Below the pieces are notes generated by a model. It saw nothing but the letters and a program-made list of their open reading frames with translations, was not told the origin of the DNA and ran no database searches. From positions 353,501-417,500 of the forward strand of contig CAJQUW010011610.1 of assembly GCA_907163375.1 (NCBI GenBank): DNA of 64,000 nt, in the 5' to 3' direction. The translations under genes were made by a program, and so were the position numbers. Shown in pieces: positions 15,544 through 28,472 of the stretch. This DNA comes from Prostheceraeus crozeri (Eukaryota > Platyhelminthes > Polycladida > Euryleptidae). The stretch's first letter is position 1. Each line of letters begins with the position of its first letter.

Positions 15544-16242
15544 GTCCGGCAGCCAGAACGAGTTTCTGCAGGGAAACAGGCCGAAAATGAGACTTTCACC
15601 CTATGCCTACTACGAATCTGCACGTCTGCCGAGTTCTAGTGAGTTCCTCTTGTTGTTAGACACGATCAAAGAAAGTTAATTCAATCGGATGCAGATTGCA
15701 GTTTTTTGGCTAAAATGAAATTTTCTATGTTTTCTTTGATTAAACGAAAAGTGCTAAGCCCAGAGTCATAATTTTTGACATGGAATGTCTTCAGGTCATT
15801 TCCTTTCATGTTCATGCACCCCTGTCTATAAAGCTAAACATATTTGGATTTGCCGAGTCTCTTATTGTCGGCAAACACAAACATTTTGAGCAACTGCATC
15901 CACATTCAACCACATTCACATACATTGCCGATCAGATGCATGATACTAGTACATGCACATTATAAGAAATGACCTGAAGGCATTCCCTGTCAAAAGTTGT
16001 GACTCTAGACTTAATACTTTCCAGTTGATAAGAGAGAACAAAGAAAATTTCATTTTAACAAAAACTTTAATCTGCGTCCCATTGGATTAACATGTGCTTT
16101 TCTTTGGCCTGTCTGACAAGAAGAGGAACGAATCAGAACTCGGCACACGTGCCGATTCAAAGTAGGCATATGGTGTGCATCGTTCCATGAAAGTCTCATT
16201 TTCGTCCTCGTTCCATGCGGAAGCTTATTCTGGCTGCCGGGC
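15544..16242. mobile_element. Foldback DNA element, copy A
   Basis: A 699-bp element with very long inverted arms that begins GTCCGGCAGCCAGAACGAG and ends CTGGCTGCCGGGC. It is flanked by TA on both sides, which suggests a TA target duplication as in the mariner/Tc1 group. The arms run to a small central loop near 15810-15960. It has one terminal unit per side, whereas copy B (27260-28367) has four and three. It encodes no protein, so it must be mobilised in trans if at all. Confidence 0.85.
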
Positions 16243-19200
16243 TAATGCTCTAAACAATAATTGGTTCATTCGTGAACCTGCATACGCGATGTGCCATGTT
16301 TCTTCTAATACAATCCGGGGGGTTATTCCATTTAGTTTTCACTATCCTAATAGGTCGCGTTTCCATTTTCGTCGCAATTGGATTCCGATTCGATCGCAGT
16401 TTGATCAATAAGCTGATAGTTCATGGGTATGAGTAGGTCGAAACGAAGTCTATGGGTCCATGGTGCTCATACCAATGCATGGCATAGATATGGATTATCA
16501 AGAACCAAGCTCCTTGTGATAAACTCAGCTCCTTTCACCCACTAGATGGGAATTTTTCTCAGTTCCATCAGGAGGATTGATACAAGTGGTAATCATGATA
16601 TAGTGTATGTCTTCTAATACATCCCCAGGGCTCTACAGCATTAGGGAACCCGGATTGTATTTAATTTTGACAGTCCTGACCCGGGTTCTATTAGAGGCCC
16701 GGATAGTAATAGAGAAAATACGGTATATTCAACCAATTAGCAACAAAACAGACAGTTACAGAGAATGCAGCTATAAGAAAGGTCCTTTTCTAGATTTTGA
16801 CTATGTTCTGTCTAGCAATACATTAATTTTTACACTAATGAAAGATTCCAATAGTCAATACTACAACAATTCCAATTGCTTTATTGCACACAACAAACTA
16901 TTGGTTTATGATGACTTTATGTATGCAGACCAAATAAACGTAAGAGCTCATGGAGCTGTTATCATATATTTTCTTAATGTCTGTCGGCTTCGATGCGAAA
17001 TTTTGGCTGAAAAATGTTTCCATCATTGAATAAATGTTTTGTGGAAGTGTCAATAGGACGATTGCCTTAGGGCAGACCATTTGGAGAACCCCTGTCACCA
17101 TCTATTTTGTCGCTTGTCGGCCAATATTGGTCCAAAAATTCTGTTGACTTGCTTTCAAACAGCACATACAGGTTCACGAATAAACTAATAAAAAGTTTAA
17201 AGACCACCAGCATACTCATTAAAATATGCAATTTCATTATTCCCATTGGAATTTAATTTAGTTCATTATAATCTGATTATATATACAAAATCAAGACACA
17301 TCAAAAAATCATATAAAATTAGCTTATTGAAAATTCACAATACATACAGCAATTTATACTGCAATGTGCAATCATAGCGCTAAATGAGAGCATGATGCGC
17401 AAAATTATCAGTCAAAAAGAATCTGCAAACAAACTATGGGATAGGAAATCTCTAAAATCCAAGGACGAAAATGAGCAAACTGAAATTATGTATGAGGACA
17501 TACTTGTACATACCAGTTGAACAACCGATAACAAACATAATGACTATACATGCACAGAGTCTTCAAAGTGACTTCTTATAGCAAGGCTACAATTCCTAAC
17601 TTCAAATCTATCTCACATGGCGTAACCGGATTGAACTTATCGGGTAAACGCGAAGGAGGATTTCTCGAAACTTGAGAAAGAAAATCTAAGATATAAAAAT
17701 AATTCTGAGCTAAGAGATCTTAGAATGATTAAAATTATTGTCAACTATTTAAGAAGCAACAATTCTAATTTTATTTGCTTTACGACAAAAAGTGAGAGTT
17801 TGTATTGAATGAGTTAGTTGGGACCAGCCTAAACAAGTATCACAGTGGTTTTATTGAAATCATCGTGAAATTGCAGTTAAGAGAACATGACATTTTCTAA
17901 GGCCAGACACATTCAACAATAAAGTTTAGCCGAATGAAATATTAACTGAAATCTGAAAGATGCCGGTAGATATTTGCTATCATGTTTGTTCAGACGTATA
18001 AGCTGATGAAAACTACAGATTACCTGTGTAATATTAGAATGCTCTTCCAAGCAAATCAAAGTCTAAATCGTCGTCAGTAAAGATCGATAGGTAAATTGGT
18101 AGTGCATTCCGCCAGATGAATTTTTGCGATCCAAACGATTATTTCATAGTTTCAATAAAAATGAATAAAAAGCCCTAAGTTTCCTTCGCTGACACTAATT
18201 CAGCCAACATCGCAGATAATAGTATACAAGTGGTTTTACAATACAGACTACAAACTGTGTGTATCACATGTTGAGGAATAACCTTAGAGGAACCAAGTGC
18301 CGTAAAAAATGCATCACACATTTTACATCACCTGGTTCCTCAAAGGTGATATTTTACAATGAACCTTCGTGTCGCTTTTTCAAGAACGTGTCTTTATTCG
18401 CGAACTAAGTTCATGAACGGATTATATGTTTTGTACTTTAGAGAGCTATTGTTCTGTTTTAATAACTGTAGCATTTCGTGAAATTACTTTGATATTGATC
18501 GATTTTTATTGATGGAGAAATATACACTTACTTTCTTTTCTTTTATGTTCGCATAATGCGGAAGAGATGGACGTTTAACACTTTCTACATTCCTGATGGA
18601 CCACTATTCCAGACAGCAATGAGTTCGAATCCCACCATCACATCCTCACGTATCACATCAAGGGACGAAGAATTTGAAGAAATGGTTAACTATATAAATA
18701 AAAGCTCATTGTGATACTTAATGTAGAAATTTCATGCTTTTAATTTCCATTTTCCACTGCTATTTGCAAGATCAAAGACAAAGCTGAACCACGTTACTCC
18801 ATTTAGACTCTAATGTTTTACATGAAGACACGCCCTTGATTAGTTCTGACCAAGCAGTAATGTTTGTCTCTTCTTGCCTAAAAATTCTTAAAACTACCTC
18901 GCTACAATGGCAGTTGCGTTCTATGAGAAGGAGAAAAGGCGTCTGTTTGGCGACACAACGAGTCGTCTGCTCTCTAGTTATGAGTTGGTTCCGGAGGCAA
19001 TGTCCCCCTCTTCAAAACCACCAGCATCCAACTGATGGGGAAGTGAGTAGAACTAAGTTGACAATGTCATGGCTAGATTCTTGTTGAGAGAAACTGGGGG
19101 AGGATTGCAGGAATCTGCAAATGGGAAATGACGTGGACTATTGCTAAGGGAAGGGGTGGATTACGGTTACGGACATACGAAGTAACGAGCTTGATAAACT

Positions 19201-19904
19201 GAATAGCACGCCAATTAGTCGATCACTGGAAAGTTCTCTCAATTCACATGTTTACTCATGAACAATATTCCAAGCTGACTCTAGAGGTCAGCATAGCGCG
19301 CCAGCGGAATAAATGACATTTTAATATTTAATATTCATAATGATCCATAAAGTTGCTTTCATTTCCATTGCTTGATAGATGTCATTGATATGTTATTTTT
19401 CCCATAACGTGATAGACACTATAACATGCGTGAATTTCTGAATCTATAAAAATTGAAAATTTGAAGCTGTAATGGGATAATGACTGCATAACAAACAGAA
19501 TATAACTTTTTTGAAATCGTTAAAGCGGTAATTTTCCACACATGGATTTCATTTATTCCGAAAGAGAAATGAGTGAGCGTGGAAAAGTGCTTTTCCGAAT
19601 AAAGAAGTGATTTTCTCGCTGCATTTGTGAGCCAGAAAACCTGAAATACTCGTACATGACTTAAGCATCAACGTGATAATTGAGAAATGCGTGCAAAAGT
19701 TCTGTACTCTCTCGAAATTGCACAATTTCCAGTAAAAGTGAAGGCAAATTTATACTCGGACATCAATTGCGCCAGAAGTTTCGGGTCCAGGCCCTTTGTA
19801 CATGACAGAATACTTTTATTAAACATCCTGTCACTCTGCCAAAGAGTCTCGGCCCGAAGTTCTTACTTGAAATTACCTTAATTAGGTGCTATTGCGCAGG
19901 AGGA
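16243..19904. other. Intron; one unexplained GC-richer patch
   Basis: Mostly unremarkable AT-rich sequence. About 18890-19240 is richer in GC, and a 41-codon frame starting ATG at 18907 (beginning MAVAFYEKEKRRLFGDTTSR) has a codon-like texture, but I cannot assign it to a family. It has no visible continuation and may be part of an unknown repeat. Confidence 0.35.
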
Positions 19905-20270
19905 TTCAAGCATTTGAGATGTGGTGCAGGAGACGGATGGTGCGAATCCCGAAGAGAGTGCCAAATAAGGCAATCTTGCGCGTCTTAGGAGATCCTGTAC
20001 CTCTGGATGGATACTCCGGAAACTAGTGTTTTGTGGTCACGTTCTCAGAGCAGAGGAAAGTTTAGAGAAGACAATGATTCTGGGAATGATGGATGGAAAG
20101 AGAAGAGATATACCGCGGACAAGATGGAAGGAGGAGGTCAAGGGCGAACTCAAAGGAAGTCTGGAGAAGATCGTATGAAGGAGCGCGGATCAGTCTCGGT
20201 GGAGATTTCCTTGCCATGAGACCACCAGGAGTCGTCCTCGACTCGGAGGCAAACAGTGAAATGTGAACAG
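19905..20270 (+). pseudogene. Non-LTR retrotransposon relic, C-terminal region
   Basis: In shifting frames the plus strand reads AFEMWCRRRMVRIPKR, then GMMDGKRRDIPRTRWKEEVK and a downstream SLEKIV. These are hallmarks of the C-terminal end of LINE reverse transcriptase polyproteins. Several stops and frameshifts show it is dead. Confidence 0.6.
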
Positions 20271-21329
20271 GTACTATTACTTTTACTTGAGGTGCCTTAA
20301 CTTGAAATTATACATTTTCGGGAGAAATTGATCCTTTTGCATACTTTTTTGAATTGTGATCTTAAATAAATATCTTCCCAAAAACATGCATTCATCAAAA
20401 TAGCGAATTTTCAGAAGTCGAGAGGCTAGAATCATCTGTTACATGCCGCAAAATGTGGAGGATTTCATTTTGCATAACGCATTGACTGGAATGTGAGAAA
20501 TCAATACTGACCCGATAGTCTGATTGGAGAAAATGTCGTTTCTGGAGCCATGTTGGCTTTGTCTTCAACCATTGCAAAAGCTTTGATTTTGTCCAATCTC
20601 AAGCTTCTGATTTGTGACCACTTATCATGATTCCCCTGTACAGGTGACTATTTGATTTTGCATTTTATCGATTTTAAGCCAGCCACAGCAGATTTTTGCC
20701 AGCCACTCGGTTTGTGGAAATTCGAACTATATTTAATATACGCTTGCTTGGCAGGAATAGTCCATATTCCATATAAATGCATATTCGATCATCGTTGAAT
20801 GTGTATGCATGTCAGACAGCGAGAGAAATAAGCAAGTGATTGCATCTAAGCTATACCTACACATAGACAGAAATTGGCTGAAGAAACAACTAATCGCTAA
20901 TACGAAGCATAGAATAACAATAATTGATATTCTTTTTTCATTATACAAAAACTGAGATGCAGGGTACTTGCTCGGTTATTATCACAAACACAAGCTCATT
21001 TTCGTTAATCATGCTGATAACAATGAGAACAATTCTGAGGAGTTAACACAATCTTGAGGACGAACTCAATTACTGAAAGCTTCCGAAATCATTATTTGAT
21101 TTTAGTTTAATAAGAGAAGTGGAAATACTCAAAAAGACGCCAGACCTCAGACAGTTATAAAACAAACAATCGTACGAATGAATCATGCAATTTAACGACT
21201 TTTGTATAAGAGCCGCAAAACATAACCACAATCAAGGATACCGCAATGTAAAGAAAGAATCACTGATCTAAAGATATGGAAACTTTTCCATCGATGCATA
21301 GAAAATAATTTCTGGTGGTGCCGAAAGGG

Positions 21330-21915
21330 TCGTAATGGCGCGAATAAGAGCAGTTTGGTTGAAGTTCAAGAGCTTGAGTAGTGTGTTGTGTACTAGAGAT
21401 ATGTCTATGAAATAAAAGGGCCTGGTGTACAAGGTGTTCATTCGTAGTGTCCTGACATACTGAACAGAGACGTGGGCATTGAAGACCGAATCTCTCCAGA
21501 AATTAAAAGCCACATAAAGACGGATGTTGAGATTGATATGCGGTGTAACTTTAAAGAATAGAGCATCCAGTCAGGAGATAGCAGGCAGACTGAAAGTGAA
21601 TGACTTGTGTGAGCATCTGAGGATGATCTGTATGAGCATATGAGAGACTGAGGTGGTACGGACATGTCATGCGTCGAGAGACGGACGAGGGGGTGAAGAA
21701 AGTAATGACAAACACAATCGCAGGAAGTTCCAGGAGAGGCTGACCAGCAAAGAAGTGGATGAGTGTAATTGAAGAGGATATAGAGAGGAGAAATATTATC
21801 AAGGAGTTGGTTACAAACGGAGATGAATGGAGAAAAAAACAATGAAAGGACTGGCCGACCCCCGCTAACGACGAACCTATGTCATCATAATAAACCGGAT
21901 TGATGATGATATAGA
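21330..21915 (+). pseudogene. RTE-type LINE relic, C-terminal end
   Basis: Frames read VYKVFIRSVLTY, then RWYGHVMRRETDEGVKKV and a following KKWMSVIEEDIERR, typical of RTE-clade elements. Stops and frameshifts interrupt it. The end GATTGATGATGATATAG resembles the short-repeat tail of RTE elements, placing the 3' end near 21915. Confidence 0.7.
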
Positions 21916-22689
21916 AAATAATTTCTGAAAACAATGTTTATCACAATTGATTACAAAATGATTTGATGATATCTGACACTTTTGATGATTAGAACACAGC
22001 TACTCTATGCGAATTCATTAGAAGCACATTTCAACAACGTCTCGATTACCTCAGGGACACGAAGACAGGAAAATGAAAAACGAAACAATGACTGAATTGC
22101 AATAGAAACTAACTTTTACAAAACTTGATGATATACACACTGAAATGCGTAGTTTTAACACTTGGTTGTCGAGGCATTGTCAAGGTGCGAGTCACCCTTG
22201 ACGAAGCATTGACGTCAAGCATTTCACGAAGTGGGTGTTTATCAGATTTCGCAATCTCTGCTCAGAATTTCTCGAGCGTTGATCCACAGAAAGTTGATAG
22301 AGTTTGTATAGTTATGAGAGATGTTCATTTTGTGATAAAACAAAACGTTCAAAATCTCTCGATTTCCGTTTACGATAGTCAGTAACGCCACAAAACTAGA
22401 GAATGAGTACATTAACGCTGTCTATAGATGATGCATAACTTTAAACATCAGATATTTCAATCAGCTCGGCTTTCATTAATATTCTTAGCAAACATCAGAG
22501 ATCCATCTGAGATCATTTGACACAACACCACGCAAAGAATGAAAACAAGAATATTTAATCAGGACATTTCTTGTTTTTGAGATGTAAACCACCTCCCCCC
22601 CTCGGCACCCATCTTGATAATATTGTTAATATTTTTTGGTTGGAAAGAGCCAGGAATTTGAGATTTCAATTATTATTTTATGGTCAGAT

Positions 22690-22733
22690 GTACAACATTT
22701 TTCGATTACCATCCAGTAATTATCTTTAGGTAC
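22690..22733 (-). ncRNA. Hammerhead-like module in Penelope-like left arm
   Basis: On the minus strand: stem I GTAC with GTAC, core CTAAAGA (one change from CUGAAGA), stem II ATTAC with GTAAT around TGGATG, GAAA, and the triplet GTT before stem I. The opposite arm at about 23265-23300 has the exact CTGAAGA core and the first stem II strand but has lost GAAA, so each copy preserves what the other lost. Confidence 0.5.
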
Positions 22734-22761
22734 AAAAGACTAGGGTTAGTGAAACTGGAAA

Positions 22762-23167
22762 ATGAAAAACAAAAAGTTATGTAACCGAAGAAACATCATC
22801 TACAAAGTCCACTGCAACAAGTGTCATGAATTTTATATTGGCAGCACCCTACGACCTCTTCACGTCCGCTTCAATGAACATACCACAAATCCTTCATCTT
22901 CCGTATTTAAGCGTATTCGAACGTGTCAAGTAGGCCTACAACATTCCGACCTCAACATGGAAGACTTTAAGACTTTTAAGAAATTTAAGACTGCGTGAAG
23001 CATTCATTAATAATAAATACAAGCCAAAAATAAATAGTACAGCAGAACTTGACAGTTGTGATTTCCTTTTTACTGATGTTAACTTCTCATTTTCCACTTC
23101 CTCATCTAACAGTATAGAATTCATCAATCCTGTCAGGTCAATTTCTGCTACTGGTAAAGATATGTAA
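22762..23167 (+). pseudogene. GIY-YIG endonuclease domain of a Penelope-like element, frameshifted
   Basis: Starts ATG at 22762. The first 78 codons contain NIIYKVHCNKCHEFYIGSTL and RPLHVRFNEH, the GIY-YIG core with its usual Cys pair and downstream Arg and His. A frameshift near 22985 breaks the frame; the next frame continues LREAFINNKYKPKINSTAEL and stops at 23167, as expected for the C-terminal end of such proteins. In intact elements this domain nicks the target DNA for retrotransposition. No RT domain precedes it, so it is a fragment. Confidence 0.8.
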
Positions 23168-23415
23168 TCCAGTACAACCTGTTCATATCTACATCCTATC
23201 ATATCATTGTAAATGTAATTTTCAAATTCCTTATGTTTCAAACTTTTACTAACCCTAGTCTTTTGTACCTGAAGATGATTACTGGATGGCAATAATAATT
23301 GACATCTCCAAATTCCATGGCTTTTTCCAGCCAAAACTATTATATCATGACTGGCCAGGGCATCTTCTAAATATTGTGTTGAGGTATACAATTGGAGACG
23401 GGTAATAATCATTGA

Positions 23416-24558
23416 AAAATATTTTACAACATTTTCCTAACTAAATGTTTGGATCAGGGTTTGTGTGTTGACGCAGTTTTTATGGACTATTCGCATGCTT
23501 TCGATGCTGTTTCACATGATATCCTGCTTCAGAAATTGTATGTACATGGTATTCAGGGTAATTTGCTGTCCTGGATTTCTGCTTTCTTGAGCGATCGTCG
23601 TCAAGTGGTGCAGATAGCGGGTGAATTATCCGATGAGAAGAAAATAACCAGTGGAGTTTTGCAAGGATCAGCATTGGGCCCGACACTTTTTGTGGTATAT
23701 ACTAACGATGTCGACGACGAGCTACATCACTGCGAATTAGTTAAATATGCAGATGATATCAAAATTGCACATGCCTTTCCCTGGGATTCTGATTGTGCCT
23801 CAAAATGTGTGCAAGACGATCTAGAGCATTTGTTGAAATGGTCATCTGCCAACAAACTGTCATGGAATACCACAAAGTCTTGTGTGATGAGTTTTGGTAG
23901 GCGGAACAATGAATGTGATTACTTTGCTGATGACACGAAACTTTCCAGACGGCATACCTTCAAAGATCTTGGTATTATGATTTCAAACCCTATCAGTTTT
24001 AATGGACATATTAATTCTATGGTTACCAAGGCCAATCGCATGCTTGGAGTTATTAAAAAATCATTCCGTACCCGAGACAAATTGGCTATGGTGAATCTAC
24101 ACAAGGGCCATGTCCGCAGCATTCTCGGATTTGGATCCATTATTTGGTGCCCCGGTTATGACAATGCCATCAACTATATTGAGAAGTTCCAAAAACGGTT
24201 TTCAAGATGCTTTAATGATCTAAGGGATCTTGACTACAGAGGTAGACTGAATCGCCTGGGTCTACTGCGCCTATCATCTAAGCGCATTCGATATAAATTG
24301 ATTTTTCTCTATAAGGTGATAAATGGAATGTATGGTTTTGTCTCTGATGATTACTTACAACTGTCTACTCAGCCAGGTCGCATCAATTCCTTTCGTCTGC
24401 TGAAGCCTATATCTAAGCACAGATATCGCTCCAATTTTATTAAGGTGGATGTGGTGGATTATTGGAATATGATGACAGACGATGAAGTGAAAGTTGATTC
24501 GGTTCAAAAATTTAAACGTTCAATTAATTCCTACTTGAAACGGATGGACATTTGGTAG
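23416..24558 (+). pseudogene. Non-LTR retrotransposon reverse transcriptase, 5'-truncated
   Basis: An uninterrupted frame of about 380 codons. It begins inside the RT domain: LDQGLCVDAVFMDYSHAFDA (first catalytic Asp), SGVLQGSALGPTLF, then KYADDIKI with the catalytic YADD, followed by thumb and C-terminal motifs (VQDDLEHLLKW, DLGIMIS). There is no in-frame ATG near the start, and the endonuclease and N-terminal RT motifs are absent, so it is a 5'-truncated copy. The C-terminus appears complete and stops at 24558. It is probably of the CR1/Jockey group and a recent insertion, since the frame is intact. It lies antisense to the channel in its largest intron. Confidence 0.85.
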
Positions 24559-24740
24559 TTACAGCAACGTCGGTGATATAGTACATTTATTTAGTCTTTC
24601 TAACGTATGCATTTCCACTTTGGTACTCCTATTGTTTTCAATTATGTCCTTCATGGGTAGATATTTGTCCCTCTCAGTTTGTATTATCTCTGTACTACTA
24701 TTTGTGTTTGACAAATATATTATTAATATTATTTGATACA
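24559..24740 (+). mobile_element. Likely 3' untranslated end of the adjacent LINE
   Basis: AT-rich sequence directly after the RT stop, ending around ATATATTATTAATATTATTT. The exact 3' end and any target duplication cannot be fixed by eye. Confidence 0.4.
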
Positions 24741-27259
24741 GCAAAGTAACTGATACTCATGCAGAAGAAAATAAGAATCACAGTGGACAATACGGTTAAT
24801 GATTCCGCATTGTCACGATTAAAATGTCTAGAAACAGTTAATCAATTATAGTAAAAGCGGAGACAAAATAAGAATTAAAAAATAGTTGATGAAAAACGTC
24901 ATCTAAATGATCAAAACAGTTCTGATATGTTCATTAGCAAATCAAACTGAAAGCTCTAACTGAAGCAAACAAAATTCCTAATTTACTTCTCAAAATGCAT
25001 CTTAATCTACATGAACAACGCTCAAGAAAAATACATGCATAAGGAGTCGTTGTGATATGATAGGTAAGGGATATTCAACTCAAATAACACACAGTAGACT
25101 GTGGGCGTAATTTTGTCATTTCACAACATTCATATCAATAACATGTTGATCTTCTTTCACTTTGAGATATGACTGTAAGATGACTACTATTCTCTTATTG
25201 AAATGTTGCTTTTGTTTTATTTTTCATGACATATTTCTGTTACTATTCAACAAATGGATAGAATCGAATACAAAATGCAAATTCTCAATGAAGCATTATG
25301 CATGCATGTTTTACTGGATAATTGCAAGTAACAACAATTTCAATGTCGTAGACCAGTTATTTTAAACACATTGAATATCATTACTATCAAATTCATGAAC
25401 TAATATTTTGAACATAAGGACACATTTTCTGAAGTTACTTTTCTTGATCAGACCATCCTTTACCAAATTTTCCTGTAAAATCAGTGGATAGTATGTGTTC
25501 AGAAGGACTAATTTACTTTAGTTTGCGGCATCATATCCACGTCATACATGTATTTCTGTCCTGCATGATTTTGAATATATCTCATGAGTGTTATCCATAC
25601 GATTCATTCGCCCGACGATGACTGCCAATGGCAGTTGAAAGGCCGTGATAAAAAAAGTTTTACTTTAGAAGAATTCACGTCGTTGTTTCCGGGTTCCTCA
25701 CGGCAAATTCAGTTAATGTTCTGTCAGTTGCTTGTATCAATTAAGGCTCATTATTGTCCTTCTAGCAATATAAAACTACATCAACTCTCAAATTTCAAAA
25801 GATGTACGGAGGCAGTCTTCTATCATTTATGATTTCTTTTAATGAAAGTGCAGCATCGAAGGGCATACATGGTAGGGAAATTGTATTCCACCGGGATTCC
25901 AAGGGCATACCTGACATGCCCACAGCAGTTATCAACCCCTACATCCCATTTCATATTGTCAATTTAAACGTTATCTCATAAAATAAACGCATTTCAAAAT
26001 ATTTTACGTTTTTGAGCAATATCACGCAGAAATGTCTAACTGCATGGTATTTCTAATACATGCAAATAACAGTCCTCCCGCGATGAATGTCATAAAGAAA
26101 ATTTGGCAAGACGTTTTTTCAAATTTCTTCATACCGCTGAAATTGTCATCACGCAACAAATTCTGCAGCAAATACCATCGAAACCGAGCCACGAAATTCA
26201 TGCAATAAATAACGGTAGTCCTCTGAGAACTTCGAAACATTTCCATCGATGTGATCAACTACAATGAAACATCTCGCAACCATTACTAAATTATAGCAAC
26301 GACATTTCTTCTAACGACGTGATAAGTCAATTTACGTATGAGGCATAAAAGCCAATTATCTCTTGATTTATCTTTTGGATACGACGAACATGAATATGTG
26401 CTTTCATCCTCTAGATTGGAACATAACAAGAAGCTTCAAAGTGTTTGATTAGGCAATTCCCATCAGTAAGTAACAGTACAAATCACCTGATGCTTTCAAA
26501 TGTAGCTCGAGAGAGAATTGCAACTGCGATCCGTTAACTTGAGAAGTGCAGCTGAAGTAAACAACATCGAGGTATTGAGAAATCTCCTTCCCTCCCAACA
26601 AGACATGCCTCGACGGTAAGCTCGCCAGGCAAGTTTGCGAAATAGTTGTCAAAAAGAACTCCATGTACAAAATGAATGTCTTCCTGTTCGGGGTCGGTCA
26701 TGACCGAGAAATTTATCGTGTTCTTCCCTAACCATTGACGCTTACTTTGTATTACGCTGAAAGCATTAAACAACCTAATAATTTCTTACAGGCAGCCAAA
26801 TATTGAATTCTATCTTCCTGGAAAAACAACAGCTGTCGATTTTGATATCTCATTGTGAATGAAATGGATGGAGTACAAACATGCAAATCATTTTGATAAT
26901 GCCAAATGCAGGCTAAGAATCACATCGATGAGATAATCTTCTTCTAGTGTGAACTTCCAATGGGTCATTCCAAACAGTAAAGTAAACTGTATCTTCACAC
27001 ACTACCTTATTTCTCACCAGGGTTTCTTGGAAATGCAAAATGGCGACAAAATTCGAGAAATTTTGAGATTTTCACATTTTTCGCATCTACGATTTCACGA
27101 GGTTCTCGAAAATCAGATATTTCGGTTCAAATCCTGTCAGCCGCGCATCTTTTGCATGGAATCTATCGTTTATTTCATTTCATTCTGTTGTTAATTGCAT
27201 TTACGACATGGTTTAAGATGCTTTGGTGGACAATCGATCCCCGTCACTTGCCGTAATTA
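24741..27259. other. Intron; nothing recognised
   Basis: AT-rich intron sequence without exons, repeats or mobile-element motifs that I can identify. Confidence 0.5.
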
Positions 27260-28367
27260 GTCCGGCAGCCAGAACGAATTTCTGCAGGGAACGAGGCCGA
27301 CAATGAGACTTTCACAGAATGATGTACACCTCATAGTCCGGCAGCCAGAACGAATTTCTGCAGGGAACGAGGCCGACAATGAGACTTTCACAGAATGATG
27401 TACACCTCATAGTCCGGCAGCCAGAACGAGTTTCTGCAGGGAACGAGGCCGACAATGAGACTTTCACAGAATGATGTACACCTCATAGTCCGGCAGCCAG
27501 AACGAGTTTCTGCAGGGAACGAGGCCGAAAGTGAGACTTTCACAGAATGATGTACACCCTTTGCCTACTACGAATCGGCACGTTTGCCGAGTTCTAGTGA
27601 ATTCCTCTTCTTGTCAGAGAAGATCAAAGAAAAACACATGTAAAACCAATGGGTCGCAGATTACAGTTTTTGGCTAAAATGAAATTTTTTATGTTTTCTC
27701 TGATTAAACGAAAAGTAGTAAGCACAGAGTCATAATTTTTGACATGGAATGTCTTTAGGTCATTTCCTTTCATGTCCAATTGTCCATGCACTCCTGTCTA
27801 TAAAGCTAAACACATTTAGATTTGGCGAGCCTCTTATTGTCGGCAAACACAAACATTTTGAGCAACATCCACATTCAACCACATTCTCGCATTCATTTCC
27901 GATTAGATGCATGATAAAAGCACATGCACATCATAGGAAATGACCTAAAGACATTCCATACCAAAAATTATGACTCTGGGCTTAGAACTTTTCGTTTACT
28001 CAGAGAAAACATACAAAATTTCATTTTAGCCAAAAACTGTTATCTGCGACCCATTGGATTTACATGTGTTTTTCTTTGATCCTGTCTGACAAGAAGAGGA
28101 ACTCACTAGAACTTGGCAAACGTGCCGATTCTTAGTAGGCACAGGATGTACATAATTCTGTGAAAGTCTCACTTTCGGCCTCATTCCCTGCAGAAACTCG
28201 TTCTGGCTGCCGGACTATGAGGTGTCCATCATTCTGTGAAAGTCTCATTGTCGTCCTCGTTCCCTGCAGAAACTCGATCTGGCTGCCGGACTATGAGGTG
28301 TACATCATTCTGTGAAAGTCTCATTGTCGTCCTCGTTCCCTGCAGAAACTCGTTCTGGCTGCCGGAC
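27260..28367. mobile_element. Foldback DNA element, copy B, with tandem units in its termini
   Basis: A 1108-bp element flanked by TA, related to copy A at 15544-16242. The left end holds four copies of a 76-bp unit starting at 27259, 27335, 27411 and 27487; the right end holds three inverted copies with borders at 28216, 28292 and 28368. Inside these the arms continue as inverted repeats of about 400 nt around a loop near 27780-27930. Terminal arrays of this kind are typical of Foldback-type elements. No transposase frame is present. Confidence 0.9.
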
Positions 28368-28472
28368 TAAATGTCGGCGGTCACAATTGTGACGAGATAT
28401 CTATTCATTGATCATCTGGGGGTGGGGCCCGATGCGGCATCTCGATTTTTGCGGGCAAATGAATGAATCCAT

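Larger units (their letters stand above)
22633..23336 (+). mobile_element. Penelope-like element fragment between inverted repeats
   Basis: A GIY-YIG endonuclease frame lies between two inverted copies of a ~95-120 nt sequence: 22633-22754 and 23244-23336 share CTAACCCTAGTCTTTTGTAC, the CTGGATGG loop and the flanking AATTATTATT in opposite orientation. The reverse transcriptase part is missing. The arms carry hammerhead-like modules. This matches the known behaviour of Penelope-like elements, whose terminal repeats may be inverted and contain hammerhead motifs. Confidence 0.75.

Noticed and set aside
21438-21934. Two overlapping minus-strand frames of 127-134 codons
   Set aside because: They are antisense to the RTE relic, which has the recognisable motifs on the plus strand.
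23416-24558. Intact host gene or telomerase-like RT
   Set aside because: Motifs are those of non-LTR retrotransposons (AFDAVSHD, SGVLQGSALGP, YADD); no ATG, no endonuclease, and the start is inside the RT domain.
27259-27562. Regularly spaced 76-bp repeats considered as an array of the CRISPR type
   Set aside because: The units are contiguous with no unique spacers, lie in inverted ends of a mobile element, and the host is an animal.
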